Source: Spirochaetales bacterium (GTDB taxonomy: Bacteria; Spirochaetota; Spirochaetia; DSM-2461). Taken from it: a DNA stretch of 64,000 bases. The notes beneath the pieces are model-generated. The model was not told where the DNA came from, did no database searches, and saw nothing but the letters and a program-made list of their open reading frames with translations. Below, in pieces: positions 45,584 to 54,160 of the stretch; position 1 is the first letter of the stretch, and each line of letters opens with the position of its first letter. The DNA is taken from the NCBI GenBank assembly GCA_022360655.1, contig JAKSCK010000062.1, positions 1 to 64,000 on the forward strand, read 5' to 3'. The translations under genes were made by a program, and so were the position numbers.

Positions 45584-46825
45584 CTAGTTGTTTGCTATTT
45601 TATTTACAAGGTCCAACATCTGGTTGTAGCCCACGGCCTCCAAGGGATTGGTGACTCCTGTCTCCGCGCCAAAGTTCATGATTTGGGGGAACTGGGTTTT
45701 GGCCAATTCACTGGCCACACCAATGGCAATCTCTTTTTCAACCTGAGCCCGTTCTTGCGGAGTCAGGCCCGCTTCGACTTTGAGTTGGTTGGCCAAAGCT
45801 TCCGCCCGTTCCTTGGCCAGGAGAGCTTTGGCCTCTTCTTCTGCGGTTTGTCTGGCCAGCTCAGCCACCTGAAGCTCTTTTTGTGCCGAAAGCACAGCCA
45901 CTTCCTTTTCTTTTTCGGCCTTGGTCACATCTGTAATCTTGGCCACTTCCTCATCCGCTCGTGCCTGGGCAATACGAGCTTTTCCCTGTTCTTCTGCTGT
46001 GATGGCATCCTGTCGAGCCCGTTCTGCATTGGCACGGGCCACGGCTCTCTGCTGCTCGGCCTCTTTTTTTTGTGCGATGAGAGCATCAATGGTTTCATCA
46101 AAATCGATGTCTTTCATGGTGTGGTTGACCAAAGTCAGATTGTATTCCTGGAAAATTCCTTTTTTCACAATCACAGGATCGCCAGCCTCATCGCGACGAA
46201 TCTCTGTTTTGAGAGTTTTTACAAAAAGGGGTTCCCCATCATCGCCATAGTCTCCCGTGGGTTCCTCCACAGTGACGGTTTCTGTGGCATAGAGACCATT
46301 GGTGATTTGCTCCGAGATTAAGTGAGAAAAATCACCTCTTCGGGTGGAATAGGTATCTTCTGCTTTGAAGGTGGATGCGGTTTGCTTCTCTACTTCAATA
46401 ATCCATTGGCGCACCTGATTCCGTAAGGCCTGAAAGGAGCGGAAATCGCGGTGAATTTTTTCCATGGAATCACTGTCCATGGGAAGGCGCCATTGGGTGA
46501 CGGAACCCACACTGGCGGTGCCGCCATCACCAAAGCGAACCAAGGTGGCATTGGTATCAGCACCCTTTCCTCCATCCAACACATCATTGGAAAGATAGGT
46601 TTCTGTGGCTACCTCATATTTGGTGATTTGTCCAAACCATTGGAAATACACACCAGGATCAGTACGGACAGAAATCTGTCCCGATAAAGCGGCCTGTTTG
46701 AGATGGATTTCTCCGGCTGATACATTTTCAAAGATGCTCGTACTCGTGAGCACTAGGGCCAAAATAGCAATGGCAACAATGATGATGATAAAAATCTTTT
46801 TTGGATTCACTTTTTTTCCATCCAT
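45584..46825 (-). CDS. SPFH/band 7 domain membrane protein
   Basis: A 413-residue stomatin/flotillin-like protein. One membrane helix (residues about 9-29) is followed by the SPFH domain and then a long coiled coil of AxxERARQDAxxAEEQ-type repeats to about residue 345. SPFH proteins form membrane platforms that organise protein quality control. ATG overlaps the stop of the small membrane gene by one base (TAATG), as rpsB-tsf do. The mature domain holds RTDPGVYFQWFGQI and QWRLPMDSDSM. No NfeD partner is adjacent. Confidence 0.85.
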   Translation of the reverse strand: MDGKKVNPKKIFIIIIVAIAILALVLTSTSIFENVSAGEIHLKQAALSGQISVRTDPGVYFQWFGQITKYEVATETYLSNDVLDGGKGADTNATLVRFGDGGTASVGSVTQWRLPMDSDSMEKIHRDFRSFQALRNQVRQWIIEVEKQTASTFKAEDTYSTRRGDFSHLISEQITNGLYATETVTVEEPTGDYGDDGEPLFVKTLKTEIRRDEAGDPVIVKKGIFQEYNLTLVNHTMKDIDFDETIDALIAQKKEAEQQRAVARANAERARQDAITAEEQGKARIAQARADEEVAKITDVTKAEKEKEVAVLSAQKELQVAELARQTAEEEAKALLAKERAEALANQLKVEAGLTPQERAQVEKEIAIGVASELAKTQFPQIMNFGAETGVTNPLEAVGYNQMLDLVNKIANN

Positions 46826-47043
46826 TATTCACTCTCCTCAACAAATTCTTGTATGGTTTTGTGGTTTTCTTTGACTTCGTTTGTTTCAAACTCTTCAATT
46901 TTTTCGCAAAGCTCTTCCTCTAATTCATAATCCTCCATTTTTTGCTCTACATCGGCTTTTTTCCAGGCCTTTGTTGCCCATTTGAAAATCAGATGCAATC
47001 CCAGGCCCAGAATTGCGAGAATGACCAACAAGCGAATTATCAT
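46825..47043 (-). CDS. Small membrane protein before SPFH gene
   Basis: A 72-residue protein with one N-terminal membrane helix (IIRLLVILAILGLGLHLIF) and an acidic, helical cytoplasmic tail with a single cysteine. AGGG lies four bases before the ATG. The stop overlaps the SPFH start in TAATG, which couples the two genes and suggests that they act together. It is too short to assign to a family. Confidence 0.7.
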   Translation of the reverse strand: MIIRLLVILAILGLGLHLIFKWATKAWKKADVEQKMEDYELEEELCEKIEEFETNEVKENHKTIQEFVEESE

Positions 47044-47880
47044 ATTTCCCTCCATACCTAAATCCTGAAACGGACAAATGCTCTACAAAATAATTTGTTT
47101 AGACATGCTTGAGGTGATTCTGAACAGAACACTTGGGATAATATTGAGTGATTTTGCATTTTAGAATCATTTTGTTATAAAAATTTGTCAGACCGTTCTG
47201 GTTGAGAACACCTCATCAATTATCCATTTTGATACAGATTAAGTTATCATCATCAGCAACTCTTGGGAACAGGAAATTATTTTTAGAAGTTGAGGGATTT
47301 CTTTTATGCAATAAAACTGCAACTAAATTACTTAAAAAGCGGGTAAGCTGAGTTCTTTAGAGTGTGGTTCTCGAGAATCAGAGAGATAATTCGGTCTCAG
47401 ATGACAATGAATATTTGATGATGAACGGTCTCTAAAGCGCTAAAAATGACATCAAATTCGCAATTGACAGTAGGTGTGTAGCTTTTTTCAACTATACAGA
47501 AGTGATTTGGTGAATGGTAAGAACCCTTATTAAAAAGTTAATGGGAATAAGAACACTAATAGAAGGGCATGCAGGAATCTTTCTCTCTTGGTCTATGTTT
47601 GTAAGTGTACAAAGTAATCATATTAATGTTAAATGCTGCAAAATAAGTAATGACTCAATAGTCCCAGAAGCTTGAGGATTTTAGAGGGGATAAATTCTCA
47701 CAAAACGATCATCTTTGTTCTGCAGTGATTTAAAGAGGTTTAACTTTACAATCTCATCCTGAGGAATCAGGAGCAATATTCCCATTCCTATAATAGGAAT
47801 AAAGTAGAGATTTACCATAAGAAATTAAATAAACTTCTCAAGTTCTGCAGGTTTAGGTATAATAAAGCAAGGAGATAAAT
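47044..47880. other. AT-rich intergenic region
   Basis: About 840 bases without a convincing gene. A TATAAT at 47858-47863 lies just before the next gene, preceded by a poor -35. The stretch is AT-rich, with short repeats and no palindrome of the REP-like family. Noncoding RNA cannot be excluded, but no structure was recognised. Confidence 0.5.
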
Positions 47881-48552
47881 ATGACTAAAAAAAGAATGTT
47901 ATTAACTATTTTATTGATACTGTTTTCCCTGTCACCCCTCTTCAGTATTGAGTATGACATCAATGCAGGATATTTGTATTCATTTTCAAATGAAAAAGAA
48001 TACGAATATCCTGAGGATTACGGAGGAGGTTTTACTGCTAACAAACTCAAGGATATGGGTTTTCAGGTAGGAACGAATATCTATATAGATGAAAGTTTTG
48101 GTATGAATCTCAGTATTCAATATCTCTTCCCTCGAATGCATTTAAAGTATAAAGCTTACACTCTCTCTAAATCACTCGGTTTTTCTAAGATTGATAGTAA
48201 AATATTCGGTTTCTATGTTGGGCCAACGTATCGTTTGAGTTTCTTAGATAAAGGATCGTTAATGACTTCATTAGGATTTACTATGAAAAACCGTGATTTA
48301 ACGAAACTTTATGATTTGTCAACGGATGAACCCCAATTTTATTCATCTCAAAAATATGGTATAGGTGGACGGTTTTTTCTGAGTTACAATTTCTTGAAGA
48401 ATATGTATTTTTATGCTGGTATAAATCTTGATTATTATTTTGCACTAAAAAAGAAAATTATTAGCAAAACTGGAGCTGTAACAGAAGGTTGGGCTTATCG
48501 ATTTCAAAGTTTTGAAGCAACTCCCAATATAGGGATTGGATTCAACACATAA
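47881..48552 (+). CDS. Outer-membrane beta-barrel-like protein
   Basis: A 223-residue protein with a Sec signal peptide (RMLLTILLILFSLSPLFSI) and alternating hydrophobic and polar strands such as FQVGTNIYIDESFGMNLSIQYLF and FGFYVGPTYRLSF. These resemble an OmpA/Opacity-type eight-strand barrel. It does not end in the usual Phe but in FNT. AAGGAG is six bases before the ATG. The gene is AT-rich. A hairpin follows. The function is unknown. Confidence 0.6.
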   Translation: MTKKRMLLTILLILFSLSPLFSIEYDINAGYLYSFSNEKEYEYPEDYGGGFTANKLKDMGFQVGTNIYIDESFGMNLSIQYLFPRMHLKYKAYTLSKSLGFSKIDSKIFGFYVGPTYRLSFLDKGSLMTSLGFTMKNRDLTKLYDLSTDEPQFYSSQKYGIGGRFFLSYNFLKNMYFYAGINLDYYFALKKKIISKTGAVTEGWAYRFQSFEATPNIGIGFNT

Positions 48553-48586
48553 CGAGTATTCCTCTTATTTCAACACCTAAATGAAC

Positions 48587-48608
48587 GACCTGGGATGTTT
48601 CCCAGGTC
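48587..48608 (+). terminator. Hairpin between convergent genes
   Basis: A perfect 9-bp stem (48587-48595 with 48600-48608) with loop TGTT, followed by ATTATTCTT on the plus strand. It lies between the beta-barrel gene and the SHOCT gene and may serve both directions. Confidence 0.7.
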
Positions 48609-48615
48609 ATTATTC

Positions 48616-48837
48616 TTACAGAATATCGTTTTTAATAGACTTGAATTCTTCCTTGGAAATTTCCCCTTTAGCATAACGTTTTTTTAGTTCACCAAGAGCA
48701 GAGTGTCCTTTTCGGTTCCTCAGAATCAGGAAAAGTGTCACTCCCAGGCCAATGAGAAGAAGAATGGGCACAATCATGTGCAATCCTGGCACGCTGAACA
48801 CTGGGCATTCAAATCCCCCATAACCAAAATGACGCAT
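48616..48837 (-). CDS. SHOCT-domain small membrane protein
   Basis: This 73-residue protein has one membrane helix (MIVPILLLIGLGVTLFLIL) and a C-terminal SHOCT motif (LGELKKRYAKGEISKEEFKSIKNDIL). SHOCT is a short domain found at the C-terminus of many unrelated bacterial proteins. The role is unknown. Two cysteines or prolines in the N-terminal part have no clear meaning. GAGGA precedes the ATG. Confidence 0.85.
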   Translation of the reverse strand: MRHFGYGGFECPVFSVPGLHMIVPILLLIGLGVTLFLILRNRKGHSALGELKKRYAKGEISKEEFKSIKNDIL

Positions 48838-48924
48838 ACGGTCCTCCTGGTTGATATCCTAGTGGATAACTATGAATACAATATGAATGGGACAGGAATC
48901 TTCTGAGTATGGAGTTTCTGATAT

Positions 48925-48959
48925 TGACGTTGCCATCTTCGTTGACGATGGCAACGTCA
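48925..48959 (-). terminator. Strong 13-bp hairpin
   Basis: A perfect 13-bp stem (48925-48937 with 48947-48959) around a 9-base loop lies after the minus-strand gene ending at 48970. There is no U tract, so it may serve mRNA protection rather than termination. Confidence 0.6.
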
Positions 48960-48969
48960 TGTTTGTTCA

Positions 48970-49446
48970 TTATAACTGTAGATTGTCTTTTTTCATTCTT
49001 AAGCGGATTCGGAGGGATTTGGCGTAGCTAGGATGGAGGATAATCTTTGTCTCATTACCATTCTTCAGAGCATTCATCAGGTGAACTGTGCTCTGAGGAT
49101 CCAGCCGAATCTCTGCAAAACCAGGTGATCGAACACCTTGAATCTCTTCATCATATCCTTTGATCTCAAAGTTGAAGACCTGATCTTCATCGGAATCATT
49201 GGTAGTAAGTTCATCATTATAATTCAGGTGAAAGAGAAATGTTTCTTCGGCTTCACTGGTCACATAATATGCCACAAGAGTCGCCGGTTTTTTGAAGATC
49301 CGAAAAAGAAAAATATCCGCGTCAATAAAGGCATATTGGCGCTGATACTGGAGTCCTTCATATTCATAAGAATCACTTGTCCAGTCGGTAGCACTTAGAG
49401 AAAACGTTGTGAGAATGAATGCAACAATAAAAAAATATTTTTTCAT
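48970..49446 (-). CDS. Exported protein, unknown
   Basis: A 158-residue protein with a signal peptide (KKYFFIVAFILTTFSLSA) and a mature part of short beta strands with many acidic residues. It is not recognised. GAGG precedes the ATG by six bases. It is AT-rich like its neighbours. The many aromatic and beta-branched residues suggest an all-beta periplasmic protein. Confidence 0.6.
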   Translation of the reverse strand: MKKYFFIVAFILTTFSLSATDWTSDSYEYEGLQYQRQYAFIDADIFLFRIFKKPATLVAYYVTSEAEETFLFHLNYNDELTTNDSDEDQVFNFEIKGYDEEIQGVRSPGFAEIRLDPQSTVHLMNALKNGNETKIILHPSYAKSLRIRLRMKKDNLQL

Positions 49447-49521
49447 GGGAACCTCTTGGTTGTAAAAGATTGTGAATTTCTTGCAGGAATGCTTAGAATC
49501 ATTTTTGTCTGTTCTAAACCA

Positions 49522-49707
49522 CTATAAAACGAGGTGAAGAACCAGGAAAATCAAAGCTAACACTCCATAGAATACAGCCAATTTGCTCCGTGTGAGTTTG
49601 GGCATCTTGAGTTTTTCTTTGACTCGTTGAAATTGAAACTGACTGATAATGAGTGCAATTACACACATAAAAAAGAAACGGAAACACCATACTCCTATTT
49701 CTTCCAT
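49522..49707 (-). CDS. Small two-helix membrane protein
   Basis: A 61-residue protein with two membrane helices (about 8-24 and 44-60). AGGAGG lies four bases before the ATG at 49707, which is the strongest argument that it is a real gene. It follows the same strand as the exported protein gene. No family is recognised. Confidence 0.6.
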   Translation of the reverse strand: MEEIGVWCFRFFFMCVIALIISQFQFQRVKEKLKMPKLTRSKLAVFYGVLALIFLVLHLVL

Positions 49708-50238
49708 TCTTCCTCCTTTTTCGGTCATAGCGATAGGATGGGAATCCTAATGATTGAGCCATATTATGCACAAGTGATTATTTGTAAAATTCAGGTAATG
49801 AAAATGGTGTCGTCATGATTTGTCTTGAGTTAATAGAGAATTTGAAGTGAAGAAAAAAGGCTATTCTTATGAACTGTTATGGTATACAGTCCTAAGCTCT
49901 TTTAAATCGATTCATGAAAAGGGATGTTGATTCGGTTTTATGGTCTTATTGAGTTCTTCTGAAAAGACTCCAGACACGTTGAAGTATTTTTTTGAGGAAA
50001 ATCGATGATGGCCGTGACGTTGAAGAGAATCACCATCCCTAAAAAGGATCATGGGTATATTCATGATGTGATGCCATGTTACAGCGTGTAAATGATCCAT
50101 TGAAAACCTTTGAATATGTATGACTTTAGATCAATAAAGCATTCGTGAACTGAGCGCAAAGAAATTATGAACTTCCTGAGGGATTCTTTTTTTCATGAAG
50201 AGAAAATTTCCATGTATAGAGAAAGAAGAGAGGACAAC
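49708..50238. other. Intergenic region
   Basis: About 530 AT-rich bases between the small membrane gene and a GNAT gene. No gene, RNA or repeat is recognised; an earlier ATG in frame with the GNAT gene (50167) has no ribosome binding site. Confidence 0.5.
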
Positions 50239-50769
50239 ATGAGAACAATCATCTTAGAAACACCACGATTAATTTTAAGGGAACTCACGATAGAGGATGC
50301 TCCTTCCTTAGCTCAGGTACTTTCCAATGAAGAGGCCATGCGCTTTTATCCCCATGCTTTTTCTCTGAAAGAGGTGGAAAACTGGATTCACTGGAATCTG
50401 ACAAATTATGTTCAAGATGGTTTTGGCCTTTGGGCCGTGCTTTCTAAAGAGGATGGAACGTTCCTTGGAGATTGTGGCATCACCATGCAAGACATAGAAG
50501 GGAGTCGGCATCCAGAATTGGGCTATCATATCCTTCCATCGTTTCAGGGACTGGGCTATGCCACAGAAGCGGCCAAAGCCTGTATGGAATACGCCTTTGA
50601 TGAATTGGGCTTTTCCCGTTTGTACACCTATGCCAAGAGGGAGAATGCACCATCATTACGTGTTGCGGAGAAGAATGGAATGCAATTCATCCGAAATTTT
50701 GAGAAACACATTATGGGGGAATTGGTGATAGAGTCTCTTTATGGAATTGGGGAAGGGATCACCTGTTAG
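50239..50769 (+). CDS. RimJ/RimL-type GNAT acetyltransferase
   Basis: A 176-residue acetyltransferase. The opening LETPRLILRELTIEDAPSLAQVL is typical of the RimJ/RimL group, which acetylates protein N-termini or small molecules. The acetyl-CoA loop is YHILPSFQGLGYATEAAKACMEYAF, and the ending ENAPSLRVAEKNGMQFI is usual. GAGAGGA precedes the ATG at 50239. It is the first gene of a run of small enzymes on the plus strand. Confidence 0.9.
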   Translation: MRTIILETPRLILRELTIEDAPSLAQVLSNEEAMRFYPHAFSLKEVENWIHWNLTNYVQDGFGLWAVLSKEDGTFLGDCGITMQDIEGSRHPELGYHILPSFQGLGYATEAAKACMEYAFDELGFSRLYTYAKRENAPSLRVAEKNGMQFIRNFEKHIMGELVIESLYGIGEGITC

Positions 50770-50781
50770 AGGGGAATCTGC

Positions 50782-51609
50782 ATGAGGAGCCATTCAGAAG
50801 ATTGTTTTGGCGAGTCCACAATGCTCATTGGCTTGGATGCCGCCGTTGATGATAAAAACAATGGTCTTGTGGCTCTTTTGTATTCTCAAGGTTGCATCAC
50901 AGACGTTCTTCTTCGAGATCATACCCAGACGGTTGTTGAGCAAATCCTGGATTGGTGGAATTGGGCTCCGAGAATTCTTCTTGGAGTGGATTCTCCTCTT
51001 GGGTGGCCCCTGCCTTTTCAACAGGCCATGAGTCAGCTTTCAGCAGGAAGGCGAGTGGAAGGGGAGTACCCATCCATCTTTTATCGTCTCACAGACATTG
51101 ATATTCACCAACGATTCCGAAAAAAGCCCTTGGATGTGGCAGCAGATCGAATTGCCAGAACGGCTTTTTGTACACTGGAAAGATTAGATGAACTACGCCA
51201 ACAGCATAAACAGCTTCATCTTCTCTTTTCTGATCAGGAAGACTTTACAGCAGGGTTTATTGAGGTGTATCCAGCCGCAACCCTTTTGGCCAATGGTTGT
51301 TCCATTCAGGGCTACAAAAAAAGTCAAGAAGCTCGCAAGCACTTGCTTGTACAGATCATGAAACAATACTCCGCCTTTGAGAAAATGAGTCCAACGGGAA
51401 CAATGGAAAAAGAGGACTCCGTTGGTTTTTCATTGGATCAGACGGCTCTTGTGGAGAATGAGCATCTTTTTGATGCATTCATCTGTGCACTCTCGGCTTT
51501 GGACTTTTTGGAACATCGAGCCCAAGAACCAGATCGTTCCAAAGTAGAGATAGACCGAGTTCATCATGAGGGATGGACTTGGGTGAAGAACCAAGGGGTA
51601 CAGTCATGA
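50782..51609 (+). CDS. DUF429 family protein
   Basis: A 275-residue protein of the DUF429 family, which has an RNase H-like fold of unknown substrate. The N-terminal GLDAAVDD(KN) and the later LLGVDSPLGWP supply the acidic residues of that fold. R-x-A-D-R and the C-terminal DAFICALSALDF match the family. AGGGG with seven bases before the ATG supports this start. The stop overlaps the next gene (ATGA). Confidence 0.75.
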   Translation: MRSHSEDCFGESTMLIGLDAAVDDKNNGLVALLYSQGCITDVLLRDHTQTVVEQILDWWNWAPRILLGVDSPLGWPLPFQQAMSQLSAGRRVEGEYPSIFYRLTDIDIHQRFRKKPLDVAADRIARTAFCTLERLDELRQQHKQLHLLFSDQEDFTAGFIEVYPAATLLANGCSIQGYKKSQEARKHLLVQIMKQYSAFEKMSPTGTMEKEDSVGFSLDQTALVENEHLFDAFICALSALDFLEHRAQEPDRSKVEIDRVHHEGWTWVKNQGVQS

Positions 51610-52094
51610 AGGTTGCGTTATTAGTAGTGGACATGCAAAAGGCTTATGATGAGGGCTTGAGTGCCCTTTCTATGGCTTCGGCGGTTGAATATATTGATGA
51701 GGTACTCAACACATTTCGGGAAAAAAGTGCTCCCATTATATGGATACAGGATGAAGATGAAGACGATGGTGTGGTTCAGGGAAGTGAGGGCTTTGAACTC
51801 ATAGATTCTTTAAAGCCTCAGGATGGAGAGTTTTTTGTGGTGAAGCATCATGGCAATGCCTTTCATGAAACCAATCTCTCCAAGATTCTTTCGCACCAGG
51901 GAGTCGATACCGTTTTCATCACAGGTTTTTGTGCTGAATTTTGTGTCCTTTCAACGTATCGAGGAGCCCAAGATGCAGGATTTTCTCCCTATTTGGTGAA
52001 GAATGCTTGTGCCAGTGGTCGTGATTCCAATCTGCGGGCCGTGGAACAAATTTCTGAAACCGTTCCCTATACCCTGGTTCCTTACCTGCTTTAA
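51606..52094 (+). CDS. Isochorismatase-family hydrolase
   Basis: A 162-residue cysteine hydrolase. The catalytic triad fits D in VVDMQKAY, K in VVKHHGNAF and C in TGFCAEFCVLST. The family includes nicotinamidase, isochorismatase and ureidoacrylate amidohydrolase; which one cannot be told. AAGGGG lies seven bases before the ATG, and the start overlaps the DUF429 stop (ATGA), showing an operon. Confidence 0.88.
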   Translation: MKVALLVVDMQKAYDEGLSALSMASAVEYIDEVLNTFREKSAPIIWIQDEDEDDGVVQGSEGFELIDSLKPQDGEFFVVKHHGNAFHETNLSKILSHQGVDTVFITGFCAEFCVLSTYRGAQDAGFSPYLVKNACASGRDSNLRAVEQISETVPYTLVPYLL

Positions 52095-52139
52095 ATGCCT
52101 CCATTCTGTGGACTGGGTATCGGTGGATGAATAGAAGAA

Positions 52140-52853
52140 ATGGAAGACAAAAGGGAATCCATTCATCTTTCTCGTCTATATTTTGGCCGGTGCAACATCT
52201 ATGTTGTAGAACATCAGGATCACGTTGTTCTGATTGACACGGGATTGCTCAGACATTGGACTGCTCTCAGAACTCTTCTCCGGCCGTATCTGTCCTGCAA
52301 AAGTCGACTCATTCTGCTCTTCCACACACATTTTGATCATGCAGGGAATGCCCAGGTTTTAAGCAAATTCTGGAAGGCTCCAGTCGCCCTCCATCCTTTG
52401 GAAATGTCGTTGGTAAAATAGGGCGCCAACCCATCAATCCAAGGTCTCTGGCCTTTCACCCATGGAATGTTCTCCCTCATTCAAAACCTTGGTTGGAGCA
52501 AGCTTCCATCGTACACAGCGATAGACAGTCCCCATTCGGTGTTGGATGAGGATGTGATGTCCCTATGAGAAGAATTGTCCATCCAGGTTCTGTTGACACC
52601 AAGTCACAGACCGGGTTCCATCAGCCTGATTGTGGATGAAGAAGTGGCTCTTGTTGGAGATTTGATGGTGGGATTCCCCTTCCAGTATTTTCCCCCTTAT
52701 GGACAAAATCCACAGGAAATCTGGATCAGTTGGCAAACCTTACTCCAAAGTTCCTGCCCATGGTTCTGTCCCTTCCATGGCTCAATCATCACAAGGAACC
52801 AGCTTCAATCTTGGATTGAAAAAATAGAAGCACCCTTGCCGCACAATCTTTAA
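52140..52853 (+). pseudogene. Metallo-beta-lactamase-fold gene with two in-frame stops
   Basis: One continuous frame of 238 codons is broken by TAG (52419-52421) and TGA (52566-52568). The first part carries the metal-binding motif HTHFDHAGN, the last part LTPSHRPGSISL with the third histidine and VGDLMVG with the aspartate. The middle part between the stops is still protein-like. No frameshift is needed to rejoin it, so the damage is only two nonsense changes. A functional product would need readthrough of both, which is unlikely. Confidence 0.8.
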
Positions 52854-52885
52854 ACCAGGAGAATCAAGTCCCATAAGGTGGACTG

Positions 52886-53407
52886 ATGATACGTACAGTT
52901 TTGAACTCTGATGCTCCCATTCTGGCAGAAATCTACAATCACTATGTTCAAAATACAGTGATAACTTTTGAACAAGAGCCTGTCTCATCATTAGAGATGG
53001 CTAAACGAATCCAGGATCGTCAAGAAGAGAAGCTTCCCTGGTTGGTGGTGGAGCATCAAGGTGTGGTTTTTGGTTATGCCTATGCCACGGCCTGGAGAGC
53101 TCGAGAAGCCTACAGACATTCGGTGGAGTCCACGGTTTATCTTCAGAAAGATTCTTGTGGAAAGGGATGGGGATCCTTACTCCTTCAATCCTTGCTGAAA
53201 GAGCTCCGTCAAAAAGATGTGCATGCAGTGATGGCAGGAATCGCCCTTCCCAATGATGCAAGTTGCTCGTTGCATGAAACCCATGGTTTTACCAAAGTGG
53301 CCCATTTCTCTCAGGTTGGGAGGAAACATCAACGCTGGGTTGATGTGGGGTATTGGCAGAAAATTCTTTTGCCTTCATCGACTGTGAAATCATCGAATAG
53401 AGGATAA
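52886..53407 (+). CDS. PAT-like N-acetyltransferase
   Basis: A 173-residue acetyltransferase of the phosphinothricin/methionine-sulfoximine type. It opens with DAPILAEIYNHYV-(Q/E)NT-ITFE, followed by GYAYATAWRAREAYRHSVE-(S)TVYL, where the usual group has Y-A-x-x-(W/F)-R-x-R-x-A-Y. The CoA loop is GKGWGSLLLQSL. These enzymes acetylate amino-acid analogues. AAGGTGG precedes the ATG. The end (SSTVKSSNRG) is extended and polar. Confidence 0.88.
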   Translation: MIRTVLNSDAPILAEIYNHYVQNTVITFEQEPVSSLEMAKRIQDRQEEKLPWLVVEHQGVVFGYAYATAWRAREAYRHSVESTVYLQKDSCGKGWGSLLLQSLLKELRQKDVHAVMAGIALPNDASCSLHETHGFTKVAHFSQVGRKHQRWVDVGYWQKILLPSSTVKSSNRG

Positions 53408-53428
53408 ACTCGAGGATTGGAGGAGATG

Positions 53429-53965
53429 ATGCATTCACTACTGCCACTGATACTCATCGCCATCACACTTTTTTTTCTTCTATGGTTTTTCACAAAAGAA
53501 GGGATGAAAAAGCGGATAAAAAAGGATGATGAATGGGGAAATCTCAATGAAAAGATTTTCTCACAAGACGAACTCCCAGGGACCATCATACCGTTTTTGC
53601 GAACCTATGGAGCCCAGGATAAGTACATCATTCAATCCCTTCTGGATTCAAAAGGCATTCCCTCCTACCTCTCCACACAATATGTCAACAATCTTCTTCC
53701 CGGTGTACGTATTAAAGGGCACACGGATTCCATTTTGAGTATACGAGAGCAGGACCTCATCCCAGCTCTCTACTTTGTGTTGGAATACATGATTCATGTC
53801 CAAAACAATACGGAGCCTCGAAGTTCTGCCGCGTTGGCCTATGATGTTCTCTCCCTCATCAACTTGCTTCCCCAGCAAAGTGCCGGCTATTTGCCGGAAT
53901 TCCTGGTGGATGTCCCCTCTCATCAAGCAGCATTAGAGGCTTTTGTCCAAGAAAGTCAGGCATAA
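53429..53965 (+). CDS. Membrane-anchored DUF2007-like protein
   Basis: A 178-residue protein with one N-terminal membrane helix (LLPLILIAITLFFLLWFF) and a cytoplasmic part. The segment DKYIIQSLLDSKGIPSYLS resembles the start of DUF2007, a small domain thought to sense signals. ATG at 53429 fits a GGAGG five bases upstream. It follows the PAT-like gene by 22 bases and probably belongs to the same transcript. Confidence 0.6.
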   Translation: MHSLLPLILIAITLFFLLWFFTKEGMKKRIKKDDEWGNLNEKIFSQDELPGTIIPFLRTYGAQDKYIIQSLLDSKGIPSYLSTQYVNNLLPGVRIKGHTDSILSIREQDLIPALYFVLEYMIHVQNNTEPRSSAALAYDVLSLINLLPQQSAGYLPEFLVDVPSHQAALEAFVQESQA

Positions 53966-54160
53966 GAGATGTCTTTTTGAACCCATGATTGGTCTACTGA
54001 ACATCCCCTCTGGTCTTCCCTACTGCTAGAGGAGAGAGTCTCTTCTGTTCAATAATTAAAATCGATAAGTTCATCTTCTGTGAAGAGTTTGCGTATACAG
54101 AAACGCATGTTTGCAATACGGCAATGAGAATCATTAGCATCAATGATCCGGAGGATCACG

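Noticed and set aside
45683-46321. A 212-codon plus-strand frame opposite the SPFH gene
   Set aside because: It is the complement of the coiled-coil repeats, which gives a biased and Phe/Leu-rich sequence. The SPFH reading is much better supported.
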